Below, in pieces: positions 1 to 7,009 of a DNA stretch of 34,276 nt. A model generated the notes under the pieces. The model was not told the origin of the DNA. It was given only the letters and a program-made list of their open reading frames with translations, and searched no databases. Positions within the stretch are counted from its first letter, which is position 1. Each line of letters begins with the position of its first letter. The stretch spans positions 1 to 34,276 of the forward strand of contig JAJYNL010000091.1 in assembly GCA_021786375.1 (NCBI GenBank). Reading direction: 5' to 3'. The DNA is from Actinomycetes bacterium. GTDB taxonomy: Bacteria > Actinomycetota > Acidimicrobiia > Acidimicrobiales > Acidimicrobiaceae. The position numbers were made by a program, and so were the translations under genes.

Positions 1-1
1 C

Positions 2-481
2 GCTCTTCCCCACCTGAACGCCCCGGTGGTCGGGATCGCCGCCACCCCGTACGTTCCCGCAGTGCCTCCCGCCCAGCCTGCTCCGGTCGGCAAGGGGTAC
101 TGGCTGGTGGCCAAAGACGGCGGAGTCTTCAGCTTCGGCGATGCCAACTTCTACGGCTCCATGGGGGGCAAGACCCTGAACGCCCCGGTGGTGGGGATGG
201 TGCCCACTCCCGACGGCCATGGCTACTGGCTGGTGGCCGCCGACGGCGGAGTCTTCAGCTTCGGCGATGCCAACTTCTACGGCTCCATGGGGGGCAAGAC
301 CCTGAACGCCCCGGTGGTGGGGATGGCGACCACGCCCGACGGCAAGGGGTACTGGCTGGTGGCCAAAGACGGCGGAGTCTTCAGCTTCGGCGATGCCAAC
401 TTCTACGGCTCCATGGGGGGCAAGACCCTGAACGCCCCGGTGGTGGACGGCACCTCGGTGGGCATCACCAGCGTCGCATAG
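2..481 (+). CDS. Tandem-repeat (GYWLVA-type) protein, 5' truncated by window edge
   Basis: The reading frame is open from base 2, where it already encodes repeat sequence ([11 protein letters not shown]), to a TAG at 479-481, so the gene starts upstream of the window. The visible part is a short proline/alanine linker, then 42-residue units beginning [17 protein letters not shown] and containing [17 protein letters not shown]. Two units are complete and a third breaks off after NAPVV, ending [11 protein letters not shown]. Such repeats are common at the C-termini of secreted or cell-surface proteins of Acidimicrobiia and other Actinobacteria; their function is not established. No enzymatic domain is visible in this fragment. 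A strong terminator follows at 528-565. The family assignment is by repeat pattern only. Confidence 0.8.
   Translation, partial: ALPHLNAPVVGIAATPYVPAVPPAQPAPVGKGYWLVAKDGGVFSFGDANFYGSMGGKTLNAPVVGMVPTPDGHGYWLVAADGGVFSFGDANFYGSMGGKTLNAPVVGMATTPDGKGYWLVAKDGGVFSFGDANFYGSMGGKTLNAPVVDGTSVGITSVA
95..446 (+). repeat. 126-bp in-frame tandem repeats coding for GYWLVA units
   Basis: Units start at 95, 221 and 347, with a spacing of exactly 126 bases (42 codons). The core from the GGCGGAGTC of one unit to the GTGGTGGGGATGG is identical in the two full copies. Differences cluster in the codons for KD/AD and for the linker between units. This suggests recent expansion or gene conversion. Confidence 0.9.
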
Positions 482-527
482 CGGAGTGCAAAGCCGGCCG
501 GCCAAGCTTGGCCGAAGGCATCGAACT

Positions 528-565
528 GATCGGCCGGCCCCTTTCCGGGGGCTGGCCGATCTTTT
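528..565 (+). terminator. Rho-independent terminator after repeat-protein gene
   Basis: GATCGGCC at 528-535 pairs with GGCCGATC at 554-561. The stem continues inward through G-T and four G-C pairs to a small loop, and is followed by TTTT at 562-565. Confidence 0.85.
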
Positions 566-742
566 CCCCGTGGGTCCGGACCGAACGCCGCTGGTGGAAG
601 CGGCCGGCTCTGCATGCGGGTGACAGCGGGGAAAGCCGCCCATTACCGAAGCCCTTGCGTGGCTTTACCTTCCCATAACTCTTGGTTCGTAGGTTGGAAT
701 CCAACAAGCAGGCAAGCGAGAGAAAAGCTAAAAGGGAGAACG

Positions 743-919
743 ATGGGCTGGCTGGTTTTGAATTTGGTCTTCGGTGTCTTTGCGACTCTGCTGATCCTTG
801 GAATCCTCTCGGCGGGGATGCGCCTCGAGTACGGCAAGCGTTCCGAGCGCGGCAATGCCTCCGCTCAGGTGGTCGAGACGAGGGCCACGGACAGGGAGGC
901 GGACAAGGTAGCTGCGTAG
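743..919 (+). CDS. Small single-pass membrane protein, copy A
   Basis: The gene encodes 58 residues starting MGWLVLNLVFGVFATLL. One hydrophobic helix covers about residues 2-24, followed by a basic stretch (RLEYGKRSERG) and a charged, poorly conserved tail ending DKVAA. The ATG at 743 has AGGGAGA six to seven bases upstream. It sits alone between terminators at 528-565 and 941-975, so it is probably monocistronic. The copy at 1107 is nearly identical through residue 37 and then diverges. I do not recognise the family and cannot assign a function. By hydropathy it should be an N-in or N-out single-span membrane peptide with a cytoplasmic basic anchor. Confidence 0.75.
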   Translation: MGWLVLNLVFGVFATLLILGILSAGMRLEYGKRSERGNASAQVVETRATDREADKVAA

Positions 920-940
920 CAGACCTAGCCGCAAAGAAGG

Positions 941-975
941 GGAAAGCCGGTCCGAAAGGACCGGCTTTCCTTATT
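941..975 (+). terminator. Rho-independent terminator with GAAA tetraloop
   Basis: A perfect 13-bp stem: 941-953 pairs with 958-970 around a GAAA loop at 954-957. TTATT follows. It closes the transcript of the small membrane protein gene at 743-919. Confidence 0.93.
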
Positions 976-1106
976 CCAAACGGAGCTTTGCCGCGCCGAA
1001 TTCTTATTACCGAACCGCCTGGGTGGCTTTACCATCTGTTGACTCCTCGTTCGTAGGTTGGAATCCAACAAGCAGGCAAGCGAGAGAAAAGCCAATAGGG
1101 AGAACG

Positions 1107-1280
1107 ATGGGCTGGCTGGTTTTGAATTTGGCCTTCGGTGTCTTTGCGACTCTGCTGATCCTTGTAATCCTCTCGGCGGGGATGCGCCTCGAGTACGGCA
1201 AGCGTTCCGAGCGCGGAAGGGCGCCCCGGGTGGCCGAGGCCGAGCCGAGCGAGCGGGAGCCCGCAAGGGCTGCGGCCTAG
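1107..1280 (+). CDS. Small single-pass membrane protein, copy B
   Basis: The gene encodes 57 residues starting MGWLVLNLAFGVFATLL. It is the paralogue of the gene at 743-919, differing at only two positions in the first 37 residues (V9A and G20V). The C-terminal tail (RAPRVAEAEPSEREP...) is unrelated to that of copy A. The ATG at 1107 has AGGGAGA just upstream. The duplicated leader sits in front of it and a terminator sits behind at 1302-1339, so it is again a one-gene unit. The conserved helix plus YGKRSERG anchor and the free tail suggest that the membrane part is functional and the tail is weakly constrained. Function unknown. Confidence 0.75.
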   Translation: MGWLVLNLAFGVFATLLILVILSAGMRLEYGKRSERGRAPRVAEAEPSEREPARAAA

Positions 1281-1301
1281 GCGATACGCGGACCCGGAGG
1301 C

Positions 1302-1339
1302 AAGGGGCCGGCCCGATGCGGCCGGCCCTTTCCTGTCTT
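1302..1339 (+). terminator. Rho-independent terminator after copy B
   Basis: GGGCCGGCC at 1305-1313 pairs perfectly with GGCCGGCCC at 1320-1328, extended by AAG/TTT. A pyrimidine-rich TTTCCTGTCTTT follows. Confidence 0.8.
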
Positions 1340-1426
1340 TAGGAATCCTCAGGCTCGACTCATGGTTTCCAAATGTGGGAAAGGTAACTTTTCACTTCGA
1401 CAGCAGTTTGCCGGAGGAGGCCGTCA

Positions 1427-1582
1427 GTGCGCTGGATTTTGCTGAACATTCCATTCGTTCTATTCGTGGTTGGCCTGGCAGGGGCACTCGCGGCCATGTG
1501 GGTGTTGCAGGGCAGGCGCAAGGAGGCGATTCCCGCGGCGGTATTTTTCGCGGAGGAGAAGTCCAGCTCGGCCAAGAGCTAG
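1427..1582 (+). CDS. Small membrane protein with GTG start (51 residues)
   Basis: A short frame from GTG 1427 to TAG 1580-1582 encodes 51 residues: MRWILLNIPFVLFVVGLAGAL, then AAMWVLQGRRKEAIPAA, then an acidic/serine tail EEKSSSAKS. One clear transmembrane helix covers about residues 3-26, followed by a QGRRK positive anchor, the same architecture as the two small proteins upstream, although sequence identity is low. GGAGGAGG at 1413-1420 lies six bases before the GTG, an almost ideal ribosome binding site that strongly supports this start. It converges with the SDR gene (ends 1599). Family and function are not recognised. Confidence 0.6.
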   Translation: MRWILLNIPFVLFVVGLAGALAAMWVLQGRRKEAIPAAVFFAEEKSSSAKS

Positions 1583-1598
1583 GCAGGTGCGCCTGGAC

Positions 1599-2318
1599 TT
1601 ACCAGAGCAGGCGGTATCCGCCGTCCAAGGGTATGACCGCCCCGGTGAGCATGGCCGAGCCCTCCCCGGCCAGAAACGCGCACAGCTCCGCAATGTCACG
1701 AGGCTGCACCAGGCGCCGAGCCGGGGTGTGAGTGACCGCCCCAGCTGATAGCGCGTCGTAGCCGGGGAGCCGGGTCGCCCCGCCCGCCTCCATCAGCCCC
1801 GCCTCGATCGCATTCACCCGGGTCGTGGGTGCGAGCTCGACGGCGAGATAACGGACCGCTGCTTCCATGGCCGCCTTGGCCATTCCCACCGCTGTGTAGG
1901 CGGGGACTGCTCGCGAAGCTCCGGTGGAGGAGATGGCCACCGCCGATCGGGGGGCGAGTGTGCAGGCGGCCGCGGCAAGCGGAATGGCGGTGGCGCGCAT
2001 GGTCCAGTTGAGATGGTGCTCGGTCAGCTCCGTGGCCTCGCGCATCACGCCGGCGGCGGACGCCACGACCAAGACCTCCACCTCGCCGATTTCGGCGAGC
2101 AGGCCCTGGCAAAGGGCGGTGGCATCGCCTTCGCGATCCAGGCGGTGCCGCACCAGCCACGCCCGGGTGCCCGCCTGTTCGACTGCCGAGGCGGCCTTCT
2201 CCGCCTCGGACTCGTGGCGCAGGTACTGGATGGCCACGGAATAGCCGTCCGCGGCCAGTCTCGCCGCGCAGGCGGCGCCGACCCGGCTCGATCCTCCCAA
2301 GACCACCGCCCAGCTCAC
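1599..2318 (-). CDS. SDR oxidoreductase, FabL-like (enoyl-ACP reductase type)
   Basis: The gene encodes 239 residues from a GTG at 2318, chosen because a GGGGGTGAGG ribosome binding site lies just upstream and the first strand (SWAVVLGG) starts there. The nucleotide-binding loop is GGSSRVG at residues 8-14. The catalytic pair is Tyr141 and Lys148 in YTAVGMAKAAMEAAVRYLAVE, with six residues between them rather than the usual three. That Y-x6-K spacing and the LDGGYRLLW end are typical of FabL/FabI-like enoyl-ACP reductases. The likely reaction is NAD(P)H-dependent reduction of an enoyl thioester. It is transcribed divergently from tusA. A role in supplying octanoyl chains for lipoate is possible but unsupported. 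Confidence 0.75.
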   Translation of the reverse strand: MSWAVVLGGSSRVGAACAARLAADGYSVAIQYLRHESEAEKAASAVEQAGTRAWLVRHRLDREGDATALCQGLLAEIGEVEVLVVASAAGVMREATELTEHHLNWTMRATAIPLAAAACTLAPRSAVAISSTGASRAVPAYTAVGMAKAAMEAAVRYLAVELAPTTRVNAIEAGLMEAGGATRLPGYDALSAGAVTHTPARRLVQPRDIAELCAFLAGEGSAMLTGAVIPLDGGYRLLW

Positions 2319-2394
2319 GCCAACCTCACCCCCGTCATATCCCGCCCGGTAGAGCGGGATTCCCCTGGTTGCGACGCGATTTGCCGTTATGCGG

Positions 2395-2423
2395 TTGACG
2401 CGCCCCCTTGGTCCTGTTACCAT
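2395..2423 (+). promoter_or_regulatory. Putative sigma-70 type promoter of the sHdr cluster
   Basis: TTGACG at 2395-2400 and TACCAT at 2418-2423 are separated by exactly 17 bases, about 110 bases upstream of the tusA start. The -10 matches consensus at four of six positions. It lies in the 216-base intergenic region shared with the divergent SDR gene. Confidence 0.5.
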
Positions 2424-2431
2424 ACTCTCCA

Positions 2432-2483
2432 ATCCGGTATATGCACGTATTCGCAAGTAGATGAATCGCCTTTATATCCGGAT
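2432..2483. promoter_or_regulatory. Imperfect inverted repeat just downstream of the promoter, possible operator
   Basis: ATCCGGTATAT at 2432-2442 and ATATCCGGAT at 2474-2483 form an interrupted inverted repeat sharing ATCCGG arms. Position relative to the proposed -10 would suit a repressor site. ArsR at 20054-20404 is the nearest candidate regulator. This is speculative; the arms could instead fold in the 5' UTR. Confidence 0.3.
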
Positions 2484-2534
2484 CGACCGAGCATCGGGGG
2501 GTGCTGGTCACTTCAATCTGGGGGGATTGAAAAT

Positions 2535-2774
2535 ATGGACGACGTCTTGGCCTCGCGCGTTCTCGATTGCCAAGGGCTTCAGTGCCCGCTTCCAGTTGTA
2601 AAGACCGCGCAGGAGTTCAAGAAGCTCGAGGTCGGGGAGACCTTGGAGCTTCTTGCCACCGACCCCGGTGTCGAGCCCGACATGCGTGCCTGGACCAACC
2701 GGACCGGGAATGAGCTCGTAAAGATCGAGCGGGTGGGCGACGTCTTCCACGTTCTTCTCCGGCGCGCCAAGTAG
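2535..2774 (+). CDS. tusA: TusA-family sulfur carrier
   Basis: The gene encodes 79 residues, the usual TusA length. The signature LDCQGLQCPLPVVKT is at residues 10-24; Cys17 in the CPLP motif is the expected persulfide-carrying cysteine, and Cys12 is an extra one. TusA moves sulfane sulfur between proteins in the cytoplasm. As first gene of the sHdr cluster, followed by a DsrE3-type gene, it is placed as in other sHdr operons, where TusA-DsrE pairs feed sulfur to the Hdr-like complex. Start ATG 2535 is preceded by GGGGGGATT. The same 13-base leader ATCTGGGGGGATT recurs before the next gene. A single promoter at 2395-2423 probably drives the run. Confidence 0.93.
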   Translation: MDDVLASRVLDCQGLQCPLPVVKTAQEFKKLEVGETLELLATDPGVEPDMRAWTNRTGNELVKIERVGDVFHVLLRRAK

Positions 2775-2836
2775 CCGAGCCGACTCGCCCCGGACGGGGT
2801 GTTTCGCGCCAAATCAATAGTACAAACACACGCAAC

Positions 2837-2849
2837 ATCTGGGGGGATT
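2837..2849 (+). promoter_or_regulatory. Repeated translation-initiation leader (ATCTGGGGGGATT)
   Basis: The 13 bases ATCTGGGGGGATT occur at 2516-2528 before tusA and again here before the dsrE gene, six and four bases from the respective starts. It contains the ribosome binding site. An unusual G6 core recurs before dsrE_2 (about 18191-18196). Confidence 0.55.
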
Positions 2850-2853
2850 CATC

Positions 2854-3240
2854 GTGTGGAGCAATGACGACGGCGAAGGCCGTATTCTTTACGTGCAAAC
2901 CCACGGGGTGAACGACCCCGGCCGATCCGCGACACCTTTCTTCCTCGCCGCCTCTGCGGCGGCGATGGAGGTCGAGGTGGGGATCTACTTCACCATGTAC
3001 GGCCCCACCCTCCTGCAGAAGGAGGTGGTCGACAAGATCGGGCCCAAGGGCGATCGCGGACAGCGACTCTCCTATTTCATCAAGCAGGCCACCGACCTCG
3101 GCGTCCGCCTCTTCGTCTGCCAGCCCAGCCTGGATTTGAACGATCTGGCCATTGAAGACCTCATCGACGACGTCGAGATGATCGGCGGCGCGGCATTCAA
3201 CGACCTCGCCATGTCGGCCGATGCGGTGATCTCCTTCTAG
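2854..3240 (+). CDS. dsrE3: DsrE3-type sulfurtransferase
   Basis: The gene encodes 128 residues from a GTG at 2854, fixed by the GGGGGGATT just upstream. The fold signature is that of the DsrE family: an N-terminal strand (ILYVQTHG), a GIYFTMYGP segment at residues 43-51, and a conserved cysteine, Cys89, in LGVRLFVCQPSLDL. In sHdr organisms DsrE3A-type proteins exchange sulfur with TusA and pass it toward the Hdr-like complex. The 78-base gap to tusA contains no clear terminator, and only two bases separate it from shdrC1. A second, more distant DsrE-family gene closes the cluster at 18204. The subgroup DsrE3 is inferred from context and the single conserved Cys. Confidence 0.82.
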   Translation: MWSNDDGEGRILYVQTHGVNDPGRSATPFFLAASAAAMEVEVGIYFTMYGPTLLQKEVVDKIGPKGDRGQRLSYFIKQATDLGVRLFVCQPSLDLNDLAIEDLIDDVEMIGGAAFNDLAMSADAVISF

Positions 3241-3242
3241 CC

Positions 3243-3962
3243 ATGGCCAACGTGACTGCGCACCCCTATCTCAAGCTCGCCGATCCGGCAGGATTTGCGG
3301 AGGTCCCCTTCGACGAGAAGAAGCGCCTTATCGACAAGGTCGTGGCGGATCCACGCTTCCCCCACTACCTGTACGGCTGCTATGAGTGCGGCATCTGCGT
3401 GGCGGCCTGCCCCTCGGCGCGCTTCTATGACTTCTCTCCCAGGCGCATAGCCCAGGCCGCCGCCCGCCTCGATATCGAGCTGATGTTCCAGCAGATGGAG
3501 GAGGACATCTGGGAGTGCTCCCAGTGCTTCTCCTGCCTGCGCTGTCCGCGTGGCAACAACCCGGGAGGCGTAATCACCGTGATGCGTGAGGTGGCGGTAA
3601 AAGAGGGCCTGCACTCCGCCAAGAGCGCGCTGGAGGGGTACTCCCGCATCATCTACAAGATCATGTCCACCGGGACCCAGGTCTCGCCCGACATGCTGCA
3701 GCCGGATGCGTTTCCCGACTGGGGGCCCGAGGTCAAGGACGTCTCGGAGAACCTGGCCCTCTGGCGCCGGGCACTTCCGCCCGAGACCCATCACACCACC
3801 ACCACCGGCTGGGAGGTGGCGGACTCCACCATCCTTGAGCTCTACGTCATCTGGCTGGAGACCGGGGCGCTGGAAATGATCCGCGAAGTCGACGCCGGCA
3901 TCCACATGATCCTCGAGGAGATCATGGAGGAGCGGCTGGAAGAGGAGGGAATCGAGCTATGA
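3243..3962 (+). CDS. shdrC1: sHdrC1, [4Fe-4S] electron-transfer subunit
   Basis: The gene encodes 239 residues. Two iron-sulfur motifs are visible: C46-x2-C49-x2-C52-x3-C56 followed by P, and C92-x2-C95-x2-C98-x2-C101 followed by PRGNNPGG. The shortened last spacing of the second motif is seen directly; ECSQCFSCLRCP is a form typical of HdrC1. The protein is soluble and should carry electrons between HdrB1 and HdrA in the sulfur-oxidizing complex. ATG 3243 follows the dsrE stop by two bases, and the end overlaps shdrB1 by ATGA (3959-3962), so translation is probably coupled. The acidic C-terminus (EEIMEERLEEEGIEL) has no recognisable domain. Confidence 0.92.
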   Translation: MANVTAHPYLKLADPAGFAEVPFDEKKRLIDKVVADPRFPHYLYGCYECGICVAACPSARFYDFSPRRIAQAAARLDIELMFQQMEEDIWECSQCFSCLRCPRGNNPGGVITVMREVAVKEGLHSAKSALEGYSRIIYKIMSTGTQVSPDMLQPDAFPDWGPEVKDVSENLALWRRALPPETHHTTTTGWEVADSTILELYVIWLETGALEMIREVDAGIHMILEEIMEERLEEEGIEL

Positions 3963-5146
3963 GCGATGCGGTTGCCGTCATACTGTCCAAGAAGAGCAGC
4001 TTCGAGCGCGAGCCCGACAGGCGCAGCGCCGACTTCCACGAGGAGCTTTTCGCGCTCGAGGCGGCGGGCGAGCTGATCGTCCAACGCGTCTCGGACGACT
4101 ACGTGAACGTGCCGACCAAGTACGGCATCCCCAAGAAGATCCAGCGGGGGCACCTCTGGCACCACAAGTCCTGTGGGCAGTGCGGCCACATTCCCGGCTA
4201 TTCGACCTCCATCTTCTGGATCATGCGCAAGCTCGGCTACGACTACAACGATCCGCGCGACCAGACCTCCTGCACCGCGTGGAACTACTACGCCAGCGCC
4301 ACCTCCAACCAGGCGGCCCAGGCGGCCGTGGCGTTGCGCAACTTCGCGGCGGCGTATGAGACCGGGTACTTCCCGCTCATCCACTGCGGCACCTCCTACG
4401 GGCACTACAAGGAGGTGCGCAACGAGCTCCTGCACCAGCCCGAGCTGCGCGCCCAGGTGCGCAAGGTGCTGGGCAAACTGGGCAAGGAGATGGTGATCCC
4501 CGAAGAGATCGTCCACTACTCGGAATGGCTCTACGCGATGCGGGACGAGATCGCGGCCAACTCGATTCTCGACCTCTCCAAGGTGGCGGTCACGGTCCAT
4601 CCCGCCTGCCACTATTACAAGCTGGTCGAAGGTGACGCCATCTATGACCCCGACGTCTGGCACGGCCAGCGTACGGCGGCGGTCTCCGGCCTGGTGCAGG
4701 CGCTCGGGGCCGAGCTCAAGACCTATTCCACCTTCTTCGATTGCTGCGGCTTCGGCTTCCGCCACATCCTGGTGCAGCGCGACTTCACGCGCTCCTTCGC
4801 CACCCTGCGCAAGATCGAAGTGATGCGGGAGGAGGCCAATCCCGACGTGGTTCTCACCCACGACACCGGCTGTGTCACCGCCCTGGACAAGAGCCAGTTC
4901 GCCACTCGCGCTCACGACCGCAACGTGGGCGTCCCGGTCATGTCCGAGGCGCAGTTCGCCGCGCTCTCCATGGGAGCCCATCCCTTCAAGGTGTGCCAGC
5001 TGCACTGGCACTCCACCGACTTCCGTCCGCTGCTCGAGAAGATGGGCATCGACCACGAGAAGGCCTGGGCGGAGTTCCAGGAGGACTTGAAGCGCCTGGA
5101 GTCGGGCGAGCAGCAGTACCTGACCTGGGCCGATACGGGCGTATAG
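3959..5146 (+). CDS. shdrB1: sHdrB1, CCG-domain subunit
   Basis: The gene encodes 395 residues. The C-terminal CCG-type half has C217, C262-C263 (DCCGFGF) and C305 (HDTGCVTALD), the ligands expected for a noncubane iron-sulfur site. The N-terminal half has C72 and C75 (KSCGQCGH), C105 and C143, but its CC pair is reduced to a single Cys (TSCTAW), so that half is atypical. In canonical heterodisulfide reductase HdrB is the disulfide-cleaving subunit; in sHdr it is thought to bind sulfane sulfur on the way to sulfite. It overlaps shdrC1 by four bases and is followed 47 bases later by shdrA. The length exceeds classical HdrB (about 300), with an N-terminal extension of about 65 residues. Confidence 0.9.
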   Translation: MSDAVAVILSKKSSFEREPDRRSADFHEELFALEAAGELIVQRVSDDYVNVPTKYGIPKKIQRGHLWHHKSCGQCGHIPGYSTSIFWIMRKLGYDYNDPRDQTSCTAWNYYASATSNQAAQAAVALRNFAAAYETGYFPLIHCGTSYGHYKEVRNELLHQPELRAQVRKVLGKLGKEMVIPEEIVHYSEWLYAMRDEIAANSILDLSKVAVTVHPACHYYKLVEGDAIYDPDVWHGQRTAAVSGLVQALGAELKTYSTFFDCCGFGFRHILVQRDFTRSFATLRKIEVMREEANPDVVLTHDTGCVTALDKSQFATRAHDRNVGVPVMSEAQFAALSMGAHPFKVCQLHWHSTDFRPLLEKMGIDHEKAWAEFQEDLKRLESGEQQYLTWADTGV

Positions 5147-5193
5147 CGCGTAGAGCTTGGTGGCAAGAACGAAGAAAGGAATAGGGAGCGAAA

Positions 5194-6255
5194 TTGGCTA
5201 GCTCTACTGTGGCGGTGATCGGCGGCGGCCCGGCCGGGTTGGCGGCGGCGGCCTCCGCGGCCTCGGTCGGCGCGGACGTGGTGATCATCGAGAAGCTTGG
5301 CTTCTTGGGCGGGAGACCGATCGAGGAGAACTACGCCTCGATAACCCCGTACCTGCGTAGCGCCGAGGAGGCGATGGGCGAGGTCATCGCCGGCACTCTC
5401 GCCTATCCCGCAGTGTCGGTGCGCCTCAACACCACCGTCACCGGCTGTACCGGCGAGCCGGGGGACTTCACCCTGGCGCTGGATGGGCCGGGCGGCGCGG
5501 AGAGCATCGAGGTCGCCTCCGTGGTGGTCGCCACCGGCTTCCAGCATTTCGACCCGGGCCGCGAGACCCAGCTCTATGGCTACTACGAGTTCGACGACGT
5601 CATCGCGCTGCAGGACCTGGAGGCGATGCTGAAGGAGGGCCGGGTGACGCGACCCTCCAACGGCGAGGAGCCCAAGCGTGTCTGCTTCATCCAGTGCGTC
5701 GGCTCACGCGACCGCCAGATCGGCAATGAGTACTGTTCCAAAGTCTGCTGCGGAGTCGCCTCCAAGGAGGCCACCGAGGTGCGCCTGGCCGTACCAGGCG
5801 TCGAGGTATTCATCTTCTACATCGACATGCGCATGTACGGGTACTGGGAGACCCAGATCTACTGGCCGGCCCAGGAGAAGCACCATGTCCAGTACATCAA
5901 GGGGATCATCACCGAGGTGCTGCCCAAGGACGGGAGACTGCTGGTGCGCGGCGAGGACACCACCATGGGAAGGCCGATGGAGGTTCCCATGGACCTGGTG
6001 GTGCTCTCGGTCGGCATGGAGCCGAGCCCGGGCACACGCAAGATGGCCGAGGTGCTCGGGATCGAGCAGAACCGCTTCGGATTCATTGAGGCGCCCAAGG
6101 GACCACTCGACACGGTCGCGACTTCGCGCGCGGGAATATTCGCCGCCGGCGCATCACTCGGCCCGGCCGACCTGGAGGACTGCTCCTCCAGTGGCGGCTT
6201 CGCCGGAGCACGGGCGGCGGCGGTGGCGCTTTCGGCTCGAGGGGCCCTGCGCTGA
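5194..6255 (+). CDS. shdrA: sHdrA, FAD and [4Fe-4S] subunit
   Basis: The gene encodes 353 residues from a TTG at 5194, chosen because AGGGAGCG precedes it and the FAD-binding strand starts at once (VAVIGGGPAGLAA, residues 6-18). A cysteine cluster C164, C168, C181, C185-C186 (QCVGSRD to YCSKVCCG) is the HdrA-type iron-sulfur motif. The C-terminal FAD contact is GIFAAGASLGPADLEDC. Length matches sHdrA, which lacks the extra ferredoxin domains of methanogen HdrA. It would accept electrons from the oxidized sulfur substrate and pass them to the downstream carrier. It lies in the conserved C1-B1-A-hyp order; hyp starts at the last base of its stop codon region (6255). Confidence 0.92.
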   Translation: MASSTVAVIGGGPAGLAAAASAASVGADVVIIEKLGFLGGRPIEENYASITPYLRSAEEAMGEVIAGTLAYPAVSVRLNTTVTGCTGEPGDFTLALDGPGGAESIEVASVVVATGFQHFDPGRETQLYGYYEFDDVIALQDLEAMLKEGRVTRPSNGEEPKRVCFIQCVGSRDRQIGNEYCSKVCCGVASKEATEVRLAVPGVEVFIFYIDMRMYGYWETQIYWPAQEKHHVQYIKGIITEVLPKDGRLLVRGEDTTMGRPMEVPMDLVVLSVGMEPSPGTRKMAEVLGIEQNRFGFIEAPKGPLDTVATSRAGIFAAGASLGPADLEDCSSSGGFAGARAAAVALSARGALR

Positions 6256-7004
6256 TGGCCATCGCGGGTTTTGCCGTGCGCAGCCAGCCCGCTGATCTCG
6301 AGGCGGCGGCGGAGTTCCATGCCGCGGTTGCCGAGAAGCTGGAACCGGGCGAGTGGGAGGCGATGGTCGCCGATCTGGCGGCCAAGTCGGCCAGGGTGCA
6401 GGGCGCTTTCGCCCGCCTGGCCGCAGGCGATGCCGGCGCGGGGAATGAGCTCCTGGGCGAGACTTTTGCCACCCGACGCCGTCTGCGGGACATATCCGCC
6501 ACTGTCCCGGAGTCCGAGCTTGCCGCCGCGCTTGCCGCCTTGGCCGATGTCTCGGTCAACCCGGGCCTGCGTGCTGCAGCTTTCGCGGATGCGCTTGCCG
6601 GAGCCGGTCAAGGCCTAAGCGACCTGGCCTGGGAGCTCATGCACTTCCTGGAGCCGGAGTTGGTCTGCCTGGCCAGCGCGTGGGTTTGGAACCCGGAGAC
6701 CGAAACGGGAGCGCTCAAGCTCCTGCTGGAGGAGGAGTACGACCTCTTCGGCACGGACGCCCCTGACTCCTACGGGCGGCTTTCCTTCGCCTCGGGCTAC
6801 GTGGCGCATGCCGCGCGGGCCGCGGGAATGCTGGGGGACGGCCCGCTCGTCTTCGAGCTGGACGTCTTGCTGGCCGGAGTATACGGCGTCTACATGGGCA
6901 CGGTCCTCGCCATGCGCATGACCAAGGAGTTCAACAAGATTCTGCCGCCGCTCGGCCAGCTGATGCGAAAGCTGCTCGGGCTGCGGAACGCTGAGAGGAG
7001 CTAG
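6255..7004 (+). CDS. Hyp, conserved sHdr cluster protein of unknown function
   Basis: The gene encodes 249 residues, mostly alanine-rich and predicted helical, without cysteine-based cofactor motifs: the only Cys is in LVCLASAWVW. The middle part (YGRLSFASGYVAHAARAAGML) and the C-terminus (MGTVLAMRMTKEFNKILPPLGQLMRKLLGL) look most ordered. In sHdr operons a hypothetical gene always follows hdrA, and this gene has that place, so I identify it by synteny. An assembly or structural role has been suggested for such proteins but is not established. The ATG at 6255 overlaps the shdrA stop (TGATGG), implying coupled translation. Five bases separate it from the next gene. Confidence 0.75.
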   Translation: MAIAGFAVRSQPADLEAAAEFHAAVAEKLEPGEWEAMVADLAAKSARVQGAFARLAAGDAGAGNELLGETFATRRRLRDISATVPESELAAALAALADVSVNPGLRAAAFADALAGAGQGLSDLAWELMHFLEPELVCLASAWVWNPETETGALKLLLEEEYDLFGTDAPDSYGRLSFASGYVAHAARAAGMLGDGPLVFELDVLLAGVYGVYMGTVLAMRMTKEFNKILPPLGQLMRKLLGLRNAERS

Positions 7005-7009
7005 CGAAG

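Larger units (their letters stand above)
642..1216 (+). repeat. Direct repeat: two ~211-bp copies (642-852 and 1006-1216)
   Basis: Copies are offset by exactly 364 bases without gaps. Each begins ATTACCGAA, runs through a ~100-base leader, and continues to about codon 36 of a small membrane protein gene. The last ~50 leader bases (from GTTCGTAGGTTGG) and the coding start are almost identical. The earlier leader part is more diverged but keeps GTGGCTTTACC. The leader contains GTTGG-AAT-CCAAC, a small inverted repeat. Confidence 0.85.

Noticed and set aside
95-446. CRISPR-like array
   Set aside because: Repeats are contiguous, 126 bases long and in frame, coding for protein units; there are no spacers.
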